A stretch of DNA of 64,000 nt, taken from Aricia agestis. Taxonomy: Eukaryota > Arthropoda > Insecta > Lepidoptera > Lycaenidae. The translations under genes and the position numbers were made by a program. The stretch is taken from contig NC_056428.1 of NCBI RefSeq assembly GCF_905147365.1, forward strand, positions 19,188,001 to 19,252,000, written 5' to 3'. The notes under the pieces are model-generated. The model was not told the origin of the DNA. It did no database searches and saw only the letters and a program-made list of their open reading frames with translations. Of this stretch, positions 48,541 through 59,886 are shown piece by piece. Positions within the stretch are counted from its first letter, which is position 1, and each line of letters starts with the position of its first letter.

Positions 48541-51500
48541 CCAGGCTGTAACTCAAGAACGGTAATAGCTAGAGAGTTGATTTTTCACAGATTATGTATA
48601 TCTATTGCCGCTATTACAACAAATACTAAAATCAAAAGAATATTAAACCCATACAATAAACGTGATTTTTTTGGCCTTTTTTGCTCTATATCTATAATGA
48701 CAACATTATTGATATAGAGCAAAAATTACTTAAATTTTTTTCAAAATCCTTAATTATATGTGTACTTTTTTATTTAATAATAATTTTAAAATAAAATAAA
48801 AAAATAAGGAGGGCTTGCTACGAATAATAAAAACTAGGGGCTCCAATACAAAAAATACAAATTTTGGCCTAATTTTGCTTTATAATGGTACGGAACCCTA
48901 CGTGCGCGAGTCCGACTCGCACTTGGTCGATTTTTTTTTATATAAGGGGCAACACGTAAGCGGTTCACTTGATGGAAAGTAAATACCGTCGCCCATGGAC
49001 ACTCGCAACATTAGGAGGTGCGGTACTGCAAGTGCGTTGTCGGCCTTTTAAGATTGAATAGACTCTCTTGAAAGTTTGCAGATTGGAATCTATAGTCTAA
49101 ACTCTAAACGGTGAAATGAGCCACAAAATTTACAACTTCTTAAAACTTTGTATTTACACATAATTAATATTTATGAAGTTTTGTGCCACGTTTTGGAGTT
49201 TTGACTCTCGCGTGATTGTCACATTTTTTCAAGTATTTATTTTTATTTATATGTTACTTATAACGGGTGACTTCGATTACTTTAGTAATTGACTTACTAA
49301 AGAAATCGAAGTCACCCGTTATTAGTAAGTAGTTATATGCACAAAATTACGGTTGTGTAACACTTATACAAAAAAACAAACATTGTCAAAATGTGTAGTC
49401 TAATTCTAGTATTCTTATATGACATTAGTAAGTATAGTTTTGCTTCTTGTTCGATCCAGTCCCATACAATGAAACACTAAAGTAGTATTGTTATGAAATG
49501 TTGACATGACATTTTCTTCCCAGACTACAAGAGATGCAGCGTCAAGCGCGAGCCACCATCGAGCTGATGAAGGAGACGTACTCCCGCATCCGGAATGACG
49601 AGGAGAAGAAGAAGGGGCTGGTCATCATCAGAGCGCTGTATGGGAGACTACCTGCAGGTAACGGCTCTGACCTGATATATATTGTGTCACTATGGTGACA
49701 ATAGTTCAATTATCGTCAAGTTAAGAGGGCGACTAACGCAAAAAATCAAACATCGTCCTTCTCTCTGAAAGAAAGAGTGTAGCTGTTTCTGCGCATACTT
49801 GGACTAGACCAGTCCAGCGACACCGAAATACTTTATCTAAATTATTCTAATATATAAAATTTTCGTCTCACGGGATGCGTGGTTGAACTCCTCTGAAATG
49901 ACTCGACCGGTTATCGTGAATCTTAGCGAGCATATCGGCTAGGGTTGAGAATCGTACAACATCTACTTTTTATATTGAGTGCATTTGTTGAAAATAAATA
50001 ATAGTAAATTATTACAACTCGAGACTGACGGTCGCCGTCAGTCATTGTTTGAGCGACGGGATAGCGATGGACGTTGCCATGGTGACATACTTATTTAGTC
50101 ACTTCAAAAAAATAGTATGGGTGAAATACTCTAAATTGCAAAACAATGTTTGCCGAACAACTAGTATAAATAATATAATAATAATAATCATTTCAGGAGC
50201 ATCAGCTCACGATGTGGACACGGAGGCGGACGAGGACGCGTCACCGACCGGTCCAGTTGAGGTCATCGACGTGACGATACCGGTACAGTGTCTCACGAGG
50301 GACAGCCGGCTAGAGCTGCTCGAGGCTAGCAAGGTGAGAACTAGATGGTACTCTGTTATGGGAATATGGTGGCCACAAATGAAGATCTGACCGAGCGAGG
50401 TGATATTATGCCCGGTCAGGCCAAAGCCCACTGACGTCATTACAGACGTTGTATTAATATATCTTGCCGTTCTCTGAAACTTTGATAGCGCGATGTAGGA
50501 TTCACACCCGGTATCTGGAAGTCTGATCAACGCTAAAATTAACTAATCGCCTGTTAAATCTTTTGTCAAGTACCAATTGGGTTGCTAGAAGCATGGTTAG
50601 TTAGTTTAATTTGATCAGTGTGTCAGTTGACATAGCTGTTCAATTTGACTCGAGAATGAATTAACATTCTCGAGTCAAATTGAACAGCTACAACTGCCAA
50701 GCTGTCAACCGCCATTTTGGGTTTCGCCACGACCCCCGGCTTGAGCTACCAAGTACCAACAGCCCACCAACTAAGCTAACAGAGATCGTCAAAACATTAT
50801 TGAACGAAAATAAACAAATTGCATACAAATTAAAAATGATCATAGCATAATATTATATTAGTTAATTTTCGTCTGATCAATGTTTCAGAAACTCAAATTG
50901 GTTTGACACCCATGTTAAATTAACACAAGTTTTAGTTGATCAATAATTTAATAGACCTTTCAGAAACCGGGTGTTAAGCGCACCTTAGACGGTAATTCAG
51001 CATGACATACATTTATGTGACAGTACAGTTGTTGCATGACATGCCGATCGCAAACGATCGTGCGTGCATAAACAATTTGTCAAACAATGTACAGCACGTA
51101 GTTTGCATGTAATTGCTTGCATGACATCACCGTGTAACGCAATGTCATGCTGCATTGTCTAGGGTTCCTGTTAGAGTTTAAGAACACACCCTGTATAACT
51201 TTAACATTTCAGTCCGAGCTGTCAGGTTTCTACGATCCCTGCGTTGGCGAGGACAAACATTTGACTGTGAAGTACAGTTACCATGGCAACCTGCATGTGT
51301 GCACGGTACCAGACAACCAGCCGCTAGTGCTGCCTAGAAACAGTAAGTACCATGGCCTTGAGGAAACTCGGCGCGATATACCGATAGTGGTTTCTAATGT
51401 CATGACATGACATAATATATATATTTCTTACCTAATTAGAAAATACTTGCTTTGTCTGATAATAATAGCTGTGAAGGTAGTTTAGTAGCGATAATAATAA

Positions 51501-51736
51501 TTATTATAAGACCACTTTAACACACAAAATAGTATTTTTAAGCAAGTAATGTAAGAAGCACCATGCGATTTTTTGTAGCTTTAAAGCGAATAAACCTATT
51601 ATTGCATTATGCAAACAATTCATATTTATTTAAGACATCTATCATGTTTTGTCTGGCACTGGTTTAAGTATGCTAGGACTATTTATTTATTTAATGCATT
51701 GCGTTTTCAGATCATCGAATAAAAAACAGATCCTGA
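39061..51736 (+). CDS. Dnajc11: DnaJ homolog subfamily C member 11, complete, 13 coding exons
   Basis: DNAJC11 is a J-domain protein of the mitochondrial outer membrane, associated with the MICOS/MIB complex that shapes cristae. Coding exons: 39061-39129, 39752-39926, 40099-40180, 42829-42948, 44002-44129, 44539-44730, 45470-45683, 47912-48028, 48204-48395, 49524-49657, 50197-50333, 51213-51342, 51711-51736. All introns are GT-AG, phases agree at every junction, and the sum is 1716 nt (571 residues plus TGA; human is 559). The J domain starts near residue 14 with HPD at 41-43, followed by the family signature GKRGLEVDGWEI. Exons 4-8 encode the central region (NPRGTITLSINATDLF; GAIAEYGAEKKVS). 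Exons 9-12 hold the C-terminal DUF3395-type domain (VIDVTIPVQCLTRDSRL; SELSGFYDPCVGEDKHL). The ATG at 39061 is the only start that leads directly into the J domain, in context AAAACGATGG. Large introns 3, 4, 7 and 9 are mostly transposons. Identity comes from recalled family similarity; exon edges were read by eye. Confidence 0.96.
40276..41171. mobile_element. hAT element, 896 bp, in Dnajc11 intron 3
   Basis: Perfect 27-bp inverted termini (outer bases CACAGAAATAAATCAAGATA) are flanked by the exact 8-bp repeat ATCTGACT (40268-40275, 41172-41179). It contains a short Helitron (40526-40669) and a 32-bp-arm palindrome with one mismatch (40914-40945, 40951-40982). No transposase. Confidence 0.9.
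40526..40669 (-). mobile_element. Short Helitron, 144 bp, nested in the hAT element
   Basis: The minus strand starts TCTTTATAAAAATGG after A and ends GTTCAGCGGGACAGCTAG before T. Same family as 2685-2831 and 24348-24495. Confidence 0.85.
41408..41552 (-). mobile_element. Short Helitron, 145 bp, in Dnajc11 intron 3
   Basis: The minus strand starts TCTATACTAATATTATAATG after A. It ends with hairpin CGGGCGAAGCGGC, then GAACGTCTAG and T. The 5' part matches the Helitron at 22915. Confidence 0.83.
41958..42691. mobile_element. Inverted-repeat element (GGCTACTTGA ends), unoccupied copy
   Basis: Ends GCTACTTGACC and GGTCAAGTAGCC. About 730 bp is the reverse complement of 24032-22433 minus its Helitron. 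It lies in Dnajc11 intron 3, ending 137 bp before exon 4. Confidence 0.8.
43053..43600. mobile_element. Large foldback element in Dnajc11 intron 4
   Basis: Arms of roughly 150 bp (43053-43212 and 43441-43600) are near-exact complements. The outer ends are TTTAAATTTAGTTTGTTATT. The 230-bp core is GC-rich and contains GTGTATAAAAGGCGG at about 43272. No target duplication or transposase could be found, so the superfamily is open. Overlapping open frames on both strands reflect the GC-rich core, not a gene. Confidence 0.8.
44417..44520 (+). mobile_element. Half of a TACAGGGTGTAAC-family MITE abutting Dnajc11 exon 6
   Basis: It runs from TACAAGGTGTAACAAAACTA to GCAGCGCTAAAAGACC and matches the left arm of 13913-14165. 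It stops 18 bp before the exon at 44539, so it supplies most of the intron upstream of that acceptor. Confidence 0.75.
44815..45450. repeat. Two opposed GGGTTCCGTACCC-type repeats in Dnajc11 intron 6
   Basis: 44815-44971 is a minus-strand copy (ending GGGGTACGGAACC). 45060-45450 is a plus-strand copy ending GCGAGTCCGACTCGCACTT, only 20 bp before the exon 7 acceptor. Confidence 0.75.
46566..47552 (+). mobile_element. Harbinger-like element, 987 bp, in Dnajc11 intron 7
   Basis: The ends GGCCCACATGCGCCA and TGGCGCAAGTGGGCC match in 14 of 15 positions, flanked by TTA (46563-46565, 47553-47555). The ends are rich in TAACTC/GAGTTA motifs. A perfect 75-bp tandem duplication (46701-46775, 46776-46850) is present. 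The open frame 46903-47178 (SYYRRIVERTDLF...) weakly resembles a Harbinger N-terminal region but is too degenerate to call. Confidence 0.8.
48411..48935 (+). repeat. GGGTTCCGTACCC-type repeat in Dnajc11 intron 9
   Basis: It begins 15 bp after the exon 9 donor. It contains about 13 units of CTGT (48481-48540), TTGCTCTATATC and its complement, and the 3' motif CGAGTCCGACTCGCACTTGG. A SINE-like 3' fragment (48935-49053, minus) follows directly. Confidence 0.8.
49261..49321. repeat. 28-bp-arm hairpin in Dnajc11 intron 9
   Basis: TAACGGGTGACTTCGATTAC... (49261-49288) pairs with 49294-49321 with one mismatch across 5 nt. Confidence 0.85.
49846..50164 (+). mobile_element. Helitron in Dnajc11 intron 10
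   Basis: It starts TCTAATATATAAAATTTTCG and ends GTTTGCCGAACAACTAG before T. It shares GCGACGGGATAGCGATGGAC with the unit ending at 3145. Its 3' end is 33 bp above exon 11. The 5' flank is T rather than A. Confidence 0.8.
50633..50690. repeat. Perfect 26-bp-arm hairpin in Dnajc11 intron 11
   Basis: TAGCTGTTCAATTTGACTCG... (50633-50658) pairs exactly with 50665-50690 across 6 nt. Confidence 0.9.
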
Positions 51737-52257
51737 AAGTTAAGAACTTGGCGCATGCACAAAACTCCAAGGAAAGCTAGCGGTGACAGAAGTGCTAAGC
51801 GCGTTTAGACTATTAAATATGCATATTATACATATGCAATATAAACACGCATATGCGTGTTAAGTGAAATGCATGTTGCAGAAATGTGCAGTGCATGCTT
51901 TGCAGTAATACGTTCATATGCATTTTTCAGTCGTACATGCGTAAGTTACTTGTTAATTTCTTACACGCGAGTAAACACGCATGCATATTGATGAAGAATG
52001 AAAATGTCATTTAGTTTTAGATGTGTGTATGCATATGCTAAGTTAAACCTGTAAATACACATCATTCGTACTGTCAGAGAAGTTTGTTGATAGCATATAC
52101 CTTCTTTAATTCGTTAGACTATGCTAAAAAGATTATGACTTGAAATAACTTAACGGCCGCATTTAGAGACATTTAAAGATGAAAAACTTCAATTTAATGA
52201 AGAATTTGACAGATAATGTATGGGGCTCATGTCAAAATCTTAATTTAATTACAGTTA
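51737..52257 (+). other. Start of the Dnajc11 3' UTR or flank, rich in ATGCAT/CATATG palindromes
   Basis: No AATAAA occurs in the first kilobase after the stop. Candidates are only further on (for example about 55025 and 55189), so the 3' end cannot be placed. 51815-52060 is crowded with CATATGC/GCATATG-type motifs, possibly a decayed foldback. Confidence 0.4.
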
Positions 52258-52914
52258 CGGCTGTTCCCAATATTTGATCTATCTCTGGTTTTGCCCTACT
52301 AGAGATAGGAATAGCTCACATTAGACATTAGAGATATACATTTTATGTCAATTCAATGTTATAGTTTGTGCGTTTTATGATGATATGCGTGACACATTAT
52401 AATTGACAATAGTAGGGAAGTTACCTAACAAAAATTAATCGATTGTTTAAAAATATCGAATCACTTCGTAAAGGAATTGCAATCGAAATTATCGATTTCG
52501 TACTGAAATTTTAGTGGTGCCGGCGATTTAAGATGGCCGCCCTTTTTTATCGATTTGATTTTGATTCAACAGAGTCAATCTCTATTGACAAAAGTTACGT
52601 TTCATGCATCTGCCCTTTTTCAAATGTTTTCGTAACGATAATTTTATACTCCTATTTCACAGTTAATATGTATAATTTTATATTAATAAGTTAGCATTTA
52701 GCATCTTTTCATTTTTATTCATTTACAATTATAGGAAACATTTGTTTTTGTAGATGGAATATAATTTATTACATTTTGATTTTTTTTTCTTGTAAAAAAA
52801 AAACCGTAGCAAGGAATATGAAAACTGTCGCCCATATCATCTTATAACGCACAAACTATAGCTGCGATCGGTTGTATGTCAAACCAGAGATAGATTGAAT
52901 ATTGGGAACGGCCG
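52258..52914. mobile_element. Harbinger-type foldback MITE, copy 4, with inserted elements
   Basis: The left end CGGCTGTTCCC and right end GGGAACGGCCG are flanked by TTA on both sides (52255-52257, 52915-52917). The loop and part of the right arm are replaced by a scrap of the GAAGTTGATTC family and the complete 501-bp element 52360-52860. Confidence 0.82.
52360..52860. mobile_element. TATAGTTTGTGCG element, copy 2 (intact)
   Basis: 501 bp with inverted ends TATAGTTTGTGCGTTTTATG and its near complement (ATAACGCACAAACTATA). It lacks the Helitron found in the copy at 25585-26543. Confidence 0.83.
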
Positions 52915-53859
52915 TTAGTAATTAATGTACGTGTCTGAGTGCGTCTGTTAATAACAAAGGTCCTTCGTTTGCCTTTGAATTAATTTCCCTAATGGTACAT
53001 TTCTGTTATGTCTATGATTGGGGTGCAAATGTTTATCCAAGTCCCTAGTGAATTTTGAGTTTTTATTGCCGTGCTTAAAACTATTTTATCATTTTTTTAA
53101 CTGGCTACATGTTTTATGAATGCAAATGAATGATATTTAAAGTATATCAAAGTATTTTTTTAATTGAAATTTTCAGTAGCGGCTTTAAGCATAATTTTAG
53201 TGTGACAAAGCGCTAATATAAATATAAAAAGACCTGGTGACTTTCCTCCTAAGACCATTTAGGTCTTAGGAGGATAGTTATATTAATAACTTAGTTATTT
53301 TATAATAATCTTCCCTGGACCTCCACAAATATTTCAAGACTAATTAGCCAAATCGATTCAGCCGTTATCGAGGCTTAACAAAATAAAAAAAACATTTTTA
53401 TTTGTATATATATAACAATTTGGCATGTTTCCTTTTTGCCTGTGCTATTTTAATTTTAGACTTCTAATTTAAATGCTCGCTCCATTTTAAAGGCTCGCTT
53501 ACGACAATATAACTACTTAATATATTATCATTTTATAGATTTTTGTATAAAATGAGTTGCTAGTAAACAAAATGTATGAAATAGTTTTCATAACAGTAAA
53601 ACATCACTTCTGTAGCCGTTTACGTATAAGACTGGTTTTGGCAACCATATTACTATTTTGTAATTTGTTTCTGATTATGCTTCCTATGAGAATGTTGTAG
53701 GCTGTGATGTTACAGCCGTAATGGCCCAAGAGCTAGCGACAGCCGGACTTTCGTCATTTTTTGAAAGTTTTCCTGTATACCTTTATAGTGGTAAGACCAG
53801 CATTTATGGAGTTTCGGTCGTGGTTACTTTAGGAATCCTACAGCTATCCCAAACTAAAT

Positions 53860-54118
53860 AAGATAATAATCGGCCAAGGACGAGTCGAACTCGCGTACGA
53901 AGGGTTCCACGTACCGTTATGGAGCAAAAATAGGCCACATTTTTTTGTATGAGAGCCCCCCTTAAATTTTCATTTTATTATTAATTATTAAAGTGCAGAC
54001 ATAAGTAAGGATTTTGTGAAATTGTCAAGTGCTATGAGACAGCCTAGAGACATACAGACAGACAACGAAGGCTCAGTAATCGGGTCCCGTCTTTACCCTT
54101 TGGGTACGGAAGTCTAAA
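53860..54118 (-). repeat. GGGTTCCGTACCC-type repeat
   Basis: This minus-strand copy runs from ACTTCCGTACCCAAAGGG (at 54113) to GAACCCTTCGTACGCGAG (near 53895), missing the middle of longer copies. Confidence 0.75.
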
Positions 54119-54183
54119 AAAATTTGATTTATAATTAATTGAACTTTAGGTAGACCTTCATAACTGCATACCTCCTAAAGTAA

Positions 54184-54437
54184 TGGCTGGTTTACACTTA
54201 TTAAGTAGATAAGTAGTAACTAAATTTTAACTTAATTTGAAGTGCCTGCCCGAAGTGTGTCAAGTGACAAGCCCCGCCTGCCAACATAATAGAAAATAGT
54301 CAAATTTCTAATTTCCTTGTTTAGTACTTAACTAAAGCTACTTGCTACTAAATTTTGTGTTTACATGCAACAAAAAACTTAAAATTAAGTTAAAATTTAG
54401 TAAACTACTTATCAACTTAATACGTGTAAACCAGCCC
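54184..54437. mobile_element. MITE with TAA duplication, 254 bp
   Basis: The ends TGGCTGGTTTACACTTATTA and ATACGTGTAAACCAGCCC are inverted repeats, with TAA on both sides (54181-54183, 54438-54440). The subterminal AACTAAATTTTAACTTAATT is also repeated in inverse. Confidence 0.82.
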
Positions 54438-54839
54438 TAACAGCGACCGAGACTCTATAGTTGCTGTTCGGTCTTATCTCTATTATAGGAGGTCTTACAT
54501 ATGCAGGAGAACTGACAACTTTTATAAAATGACGAATGTCTGATGGCTGGCTCTCACCCTATACTAGATATTAATTTAGGTACACAGTTACCGCTACGTA
54601 TTTTCTTATATTCGGCGGGGTTAGCAGTAATGAATTTAAACTTTTAGCTACATATTCGTAACCATATAGAAAAAAAAGTATAAATATTCTATACGCATAT
54701 GTAGCTCGAATTCTGATTCTGTGCTCGAAATCTAAACGAGATAAAATGTGACTTCATTTGTAAATAATATCCATAATTGAAATATTTAATAATGAAAGTG
54801 TGCACGTCGATCTACCTGTTACTTCTTTAAGTTAAAACC

Positions 54840-54975
54840 GCTAAATTGATCTACATAAAAAATTGCCGCTTATAGTCCCGGGAATGGACATAGGCTAGTT
54901 TTTTTTCAAAGACAAGATTACAAAACGCGCGAATAAACGAATTTCTTCACAACGAAAGTTGCGGGCAACATCTAG
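54840..54975 (+). mobile_element. Helitron 3' fragment
   Basis: It includes GGAATGGACATAGGCTAG and ends AAGTTGCGGGCAACATCTAG before T. The 5' end is not recognised. Confidence 0.65.
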
Positions 54976-55715
54976 TTTATAAATTTGAATTATAGCAAGG
55001 AAATTTGTATCTTCTTATGTAGTAAATAAAGTTCAATCTTTAATCCTTCCTTTCGCTGTTAAAAAAATCACGGTCCACAAAAAGCACATTAAATATAATA
55101 TCTCCAAACCATAAGGAAAATGTTAAAGAAGTAGATACATGAAAGCTGTCTACTGAGATCGAACTGTTCAGTTATATCGTGCTGTCAATAAAGCCCATAC
55201 TCAAACAAAAACTAAAATAAAATATACTTGTAATTTTTATGTAATATAGCTATGTCAGAAACAAAAATATATGTATAAAATATATTTTATGGTGTATGTT
55301 TTGTTCTATTCTTTTCATATAGTATGTAGATAAATTAGTTTAATTAGTTGAACAATTATGAAAATGTTTATTTAGTTGCAAAACAACATAGACGAAAACT
55401 AGTTATTGATTTGTTGATTTAGTTGTTAATATATGACAACATTGTCTGCATTTAACTGTTATGATTGATTTTACCTAACTGTGCGACACAAAAGTGTGAT
55501 GTGTTTATCTGTATAAGTCGCGTACAAGTTTAAGATTGTTTGGCGAAATAACTTTCTTAATATCTACCAATAACGTGTCACTTGGTGATCGCGATCTACC
55601 AATAATGATCCATCTGATCACTGATCTACCAGTAGTGTCCCTCAACATCAAATACTCTTCAATTTTGCCAAGCGATCTTAAATTTGTGTGCGGCATATAA
55701 GTTACGCTTGTCTAA

Positions 55716-55843
55716 GGGCCTGTTTCATCACTTCCTGATAAGGCTATCCACCAATTAACTTGACAGATCAAGTAACGAGTATCTGTCAAAAAAGTTGTGA
55801 ATAGCCTATTAGACACTTTATCAGAAAGTGGTGAAACAGGCCC
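55716..55843. mobile_element. MITE with TAA duplication, 128 bp
   Basis: The ends GGGCCTGTTTCATCACTTCC and CTTTCTGATAAAG-type complement (…GTGGTGAAACAGGCCC) are inverted. TAA flanks both sides (55713-55715, 55844-55846). Confidence 0.83.
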
Positions 55844-55928
55844 TAAATGTTTCATATCTTAATGTTCAGATATTTTTTGTTTTGGCATGAATGTTACTAA
55901 GGCACACAATACAGCATAATGCTTTGTT

Positions 55929-56056
55929 CAAACCTACGCGACCACGCGACTACGAAGCGGAAGCGTCAATACAAAACACAAGTTTGACAAGTTGTCAAAT
56001 GTGTGTTTTGTATTGACGCTCCCACTTCGCAGTCGCGGGGTCGCGTAGCTTTGGCC
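55929..56056. repeat. Foldback, 50-60-bp arms
   Basis: CTACGCGACCACGCGACTAC against GTCGCGGGGTCGCGTAG, with inner AGCGTCAATACAAAACACA matched by TGTGTTTTGTATTGACGCT. Probably a MITE; no clear target duplication. Confidence 0.75.
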
Positions 56057-56128
56057 TAAGCCTTAATCTCTGGGTTGAAGAAAATGATGAGCATTGAACA
56101 AATCAATCTGTCAAATGACGAATTGTAA

Positions 56129-56263
56129 GGCTGCCCGCATACTTTTCCGTATTCGATAAAAATCGAATACGGAAAAGTATGCGAAAATTTTTCGAATTCG
56201 TATGCATAAAAATGCATACGAATTCGAAAATCGAATATAATAAACGTGCGTATGCGGCCAGCT
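56129..56263. mobile_element. MITE made of two adjacent perfect hairpins
   Basis: Outer ends GGCTGCCCGCATAC and GTATGCGGCCAGCT are flanked by TAA (56126-56128, 56264-56266). Hairpin one pairs 56136-56157 with 56162-56183 exactly (22 bp). Hairpin two pairs 56191-56207 with 56212-56228 (17 bp). Confidence 0.8.
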
Positions 56264-57778
56264 TAAATCTTCTGATTAAAAAAAAACCTTACATTGAACA
56301 TAAAAAATCTGTAAAATGACGAATTGTAAAGTGGCTGATATTTCAACAGCATCTTGTCTTTGTGTTGAACGATTTCATGATACAACTGAATTACCTACTG
56401 TATGATATTATTTATACTGTGGTTAAATCTGAAAGGAGAATGAACTGAAGTGGTCCAAATCTAAAAAAAAACAGCCTATATTTGATGGCGGTCCGGTAAT
56501 AATCATTCAGTATTTAGTAGACAATTTTTTATATATGGGTCTCGTAAGTGGTGAACATTTGGATCAAACTCTATAGTAGAGGAGGGGAGGGTGTTATTTT
56601 TGTAGTCACTCGAGCGTCATGGAGACTTAGTAGGTTTTGTACATTAGATAAAACTGACTAAAAATTATAAGAGCGTTTTTTATTTTAGCGGTGGGTTCAG
56701 AAACTGCAGCCATTTTAATGTTTTGAAAAAGAAAATATATTCAGAAAATAAAATATCTGAGAAGCTTAGTTAGGAAAATATGAAGCTTTACTTTTTTATA
56801 TTTTAAAATGTACCTACAGGCTTACCAAACCTTTGAATCGTCAGTGCTTTATATGGAAGCTTCTTTGGGGTATACTAAACATCCAGTATCTTAATCTGAC
56901 AGATCCGATGACATTTCAATGGTAAAAAAAAACCCACCACATGAGAAATCTGATTTATAATATACCATCATTATAACTAGACACATGTTGGAAACCTATA
57001 CAAGCTTAATCTGACACGCTCGCGGTACTCTCGAAATCCCCTCTTCCCCTCCCCAACTACTATACATTTTTTGTCATTCTCCTTTGACAGAAATCATGCA
57101 AACTGCAATAGCGAAGTGAAATGTATGAATCATAAAGTTAATATACCTAGCGGAATAGAGAAACAATCCCGAGCTGTCAAACAAAACCGAAATTGAATTA
57201 CATCTGTGTGTACAAATCTATTTACGTGTGTGTGAAAATGATGTTCCTACATACATTTTTCTTAGAGCCCAAATTATCAACGTGCCGATAAGTGCAGACT
57301 GACAGTCAAAACAAATGAAAAAAAAAGAGTTCTGGCCGTCATAATATGTATCACGCGTCTCTTTTTACCACGCAATGTTAAATGATAGTGTCATCTCGCT
57401 TGCTCAGCTCTTTCTTTCTCTATTCCGCTCGGTATATTAAACTTTATGGTATGAATATTGAATGTATAATATCATGATATAGAATTGCAGCTTCCTTTAT
57501 TTAGACGTGTAAATAGTATGTTGCTATATTTATAGCGTGTTACTAAACGCAATAATTAATGGATAGAAAGCACAATATCAAAACTCAAGCATATGTTTTA
57601 TTGCTCGTTTGTCTATAAAGTTAACTTATTAAAATAAATACACATCGAATATAAGATGTGTTGTCTTTGTCCGACTCTTTGAAAGGCAGATGACAGAGAC
57701 ATCTTAATATGTGGTTTTTCGGTGTGTAAATATTTTTATTACAAATCTTTATGGTTTTTAGTTACACGCAGGGCCGGA

Positions 57779-58037
57779 TCTACCTTATGGCTATTTGGGC
57801 TTAAGCCCAGGGCCCCATGAGTTCAAGGGCCATCGCCCCCCAGCTAAGTCAAGTCAAAAAAAAGACGATAATGCGAAAGAATTCATAATTTTATAAAATT
57901 TATGTTGGTATCCCTGAGAATCCTACGATCAAGGTTTATCATACAATTTAGGCGTTGGTACTACGAACTGACAGTTAAAATGTTGTGGCCCTACGTAGTT
58001 TCAGCCTAGGGCCTCGTAAGCTCACGGTCCGGCCCTG
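57779..58037. mobile_element. hAT-type MITE, 259 bp
   Basis: The ends CAGGGCCGGATC and GGTCCGGCCCTG are inverted, flanked by the exact 8-bp repeat GTTACACG (57771-57778, 58038-58045). Confidence 0.87.
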
Positions 58038-58045
58038 GTTACACG

Positions 58046-59577
58046 CTGTATAGTACAAAAAAATTGAAATAATTTTACTAAATTACTCTTACTTCAAGCC
58101 AAAGAATCGTCAATCAGCCAAAACACTAACGACTAATTTCAGTCTTATCTTCTTTCAAATTTTGATGTGTATATTTTCTCACATTACTTCGAGTTCTATA
58201 ATAGATGCTTGCGATTTCCCTACAATAGGTACGTTTAATCGGCAAAATATCTCTAAAGTACACAAATATAAGATTTTTAATGTCAGTTAGTAAATTCCTT
58301 CTCTCTCCCTCTTAACTGCCTTTGATAGTAGAGATAGAAACATATTTACCATCTGAGATTAAAAATAAGAGTGTAAATGTGTAAAGTATTTTATGAGAAT
58401 ATTGTAAAAGTAACACATGGTGTTGTATATTTTGATGAATTTATTGTAAGCCAAGCTAAATGTGTAGGTTAGGTATTATTAATGTCCGTTTTTTTTTGTA
58501 AAACAGTTGTAAAACAAATGAAATAGTATATTATTTAATTTGAATAATGCATAGTTTTTGAGATATAAAAATTTAAAGCAAAGTCACCTTTTCTCCCCTA
58601 AAACTAATTCTTAATACTTGAAGCCGTTCCCTAGATTCTGATTAATATTATCGAGTATACGTATGTATACAAAATTTGCTCGTTTAAAGTGATGTCTTAA
58701 TTGTGAAGTATGTAGGTTTCTTAAATACTAATTTTAACTTTACTAAATATATATTAAATATTATTAGGATTTGAATATCCTTAGAATGTTATATTGTATG
58801 CTGGCAGCTAAGCACTTATTTTGCTTGAATGTATAGGAGCATGCGAAAGTAACTTTGATCTTCTGTTCTAAAGCAACATTGATGAAGCTTCTTTCCTTGT
58901 CAGATCTAGTACATTTTCATTAAAAGTATGATATAGCATCTGACTTTGTAAGCAATCCCTGTCTATAGAATGAAACCTTACAAGGCAGCGGCATTAATTC
59001 CGAAAATCATCGCACGCAAAAAAACTAGTCGTTTCTTATGCAAATTCTAATTAATCGAGTTTTCTTTACTCAAATCTCCAAAAACAAGTCATTTCACGTT
59101 TTTTTGACGATAATAATACTATTTTTCTGTTATTGAACACATTACGAAGCCTTATTGTTGGTTTAAGACAGTAGAATCGAAGTATATATTCTTTAATATT
59201 GAGAGACTCTTAACTTAAGTAGCGTTTTAATATCCTGATAACTATACTATAGAATAGTAGTGAGCAATACCGTTGCCTTATTCCATTAAGTACTTAGAGA
59301 TATTTGCCAAAAGCATATTCTATGTCGCCCATGTATGGTTACTTTGTACGTTGTTGTATTCCACTGTTGTTTTGACATTAAATAATTATATTCCATATGT
59401 TTTGTGTTTTCATACAAGAAATATAATCTGTCCCACGACATAAAATGTAAAGAACCTATAAGGTTGTTTTTTTTTCATTTTAAACTTTGCAAAATATATA
59501 TTTTTAAACTTTAGTCTAATAAATGCAACTATAGATATTATACTAATAGGCATCATTTTCATGGTAAAGGTCACAGC
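58046..59577. other. AT-rich gene-free stretch
   Basis: No coding signal. An isolated relic of the Helitron 5' end (CTTTAAACGAGCAAATTTTG on the minus strand) lies at about 58690. Confidence 0.5.
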
Positions 59578-59886
59578 ACACATATCATATCGGAAAGGGA
59601 TCGTCACCGTATCGCCTTTCGCCTCGCCGTCAACCAGGCGTCAATCGGGCGTCAACCTAACTTATGCACATAACCAAAGCGTATCAGTAGCGCCTGTACG
59701 TCAACTCGGCTACGGCTAGGCGACGCCTCGCTTACGGCTCGCCGACCGCTGTCCCCTTCCGAGGCGAGGCGATTACGTCACGATTCTGCTTAGTATGCTT
59801 TGCAGTAGGGAGTTTCATACAATGTTGAACGGCTCGAGACGATACGGTGCCGATCCCTTTCCGAGTTGACATGTGTGCTGTGACCT
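59578..59886. mobile_element. MITE with TAA duplication, 309 bp
   Basis: The ends AGGTCACAGCACACAT and ATGTGTGCTGTGACCT are exact inverted repeats, flanked by TAA (59575-59577, 59887-59889). Subterminal AAAGGGATCG and CGATCCCTTT also pair; the GC-rich interior has repeated GGCGTCAA/GCGAGGCGA motifs. Confidence 0.88.

Noticed and set aside
52970..53010. Complete fifth copy of the GAAGTTGATTC MITE
   Set aside because: Only one end is recognisable; no partner end or TA pair was found.
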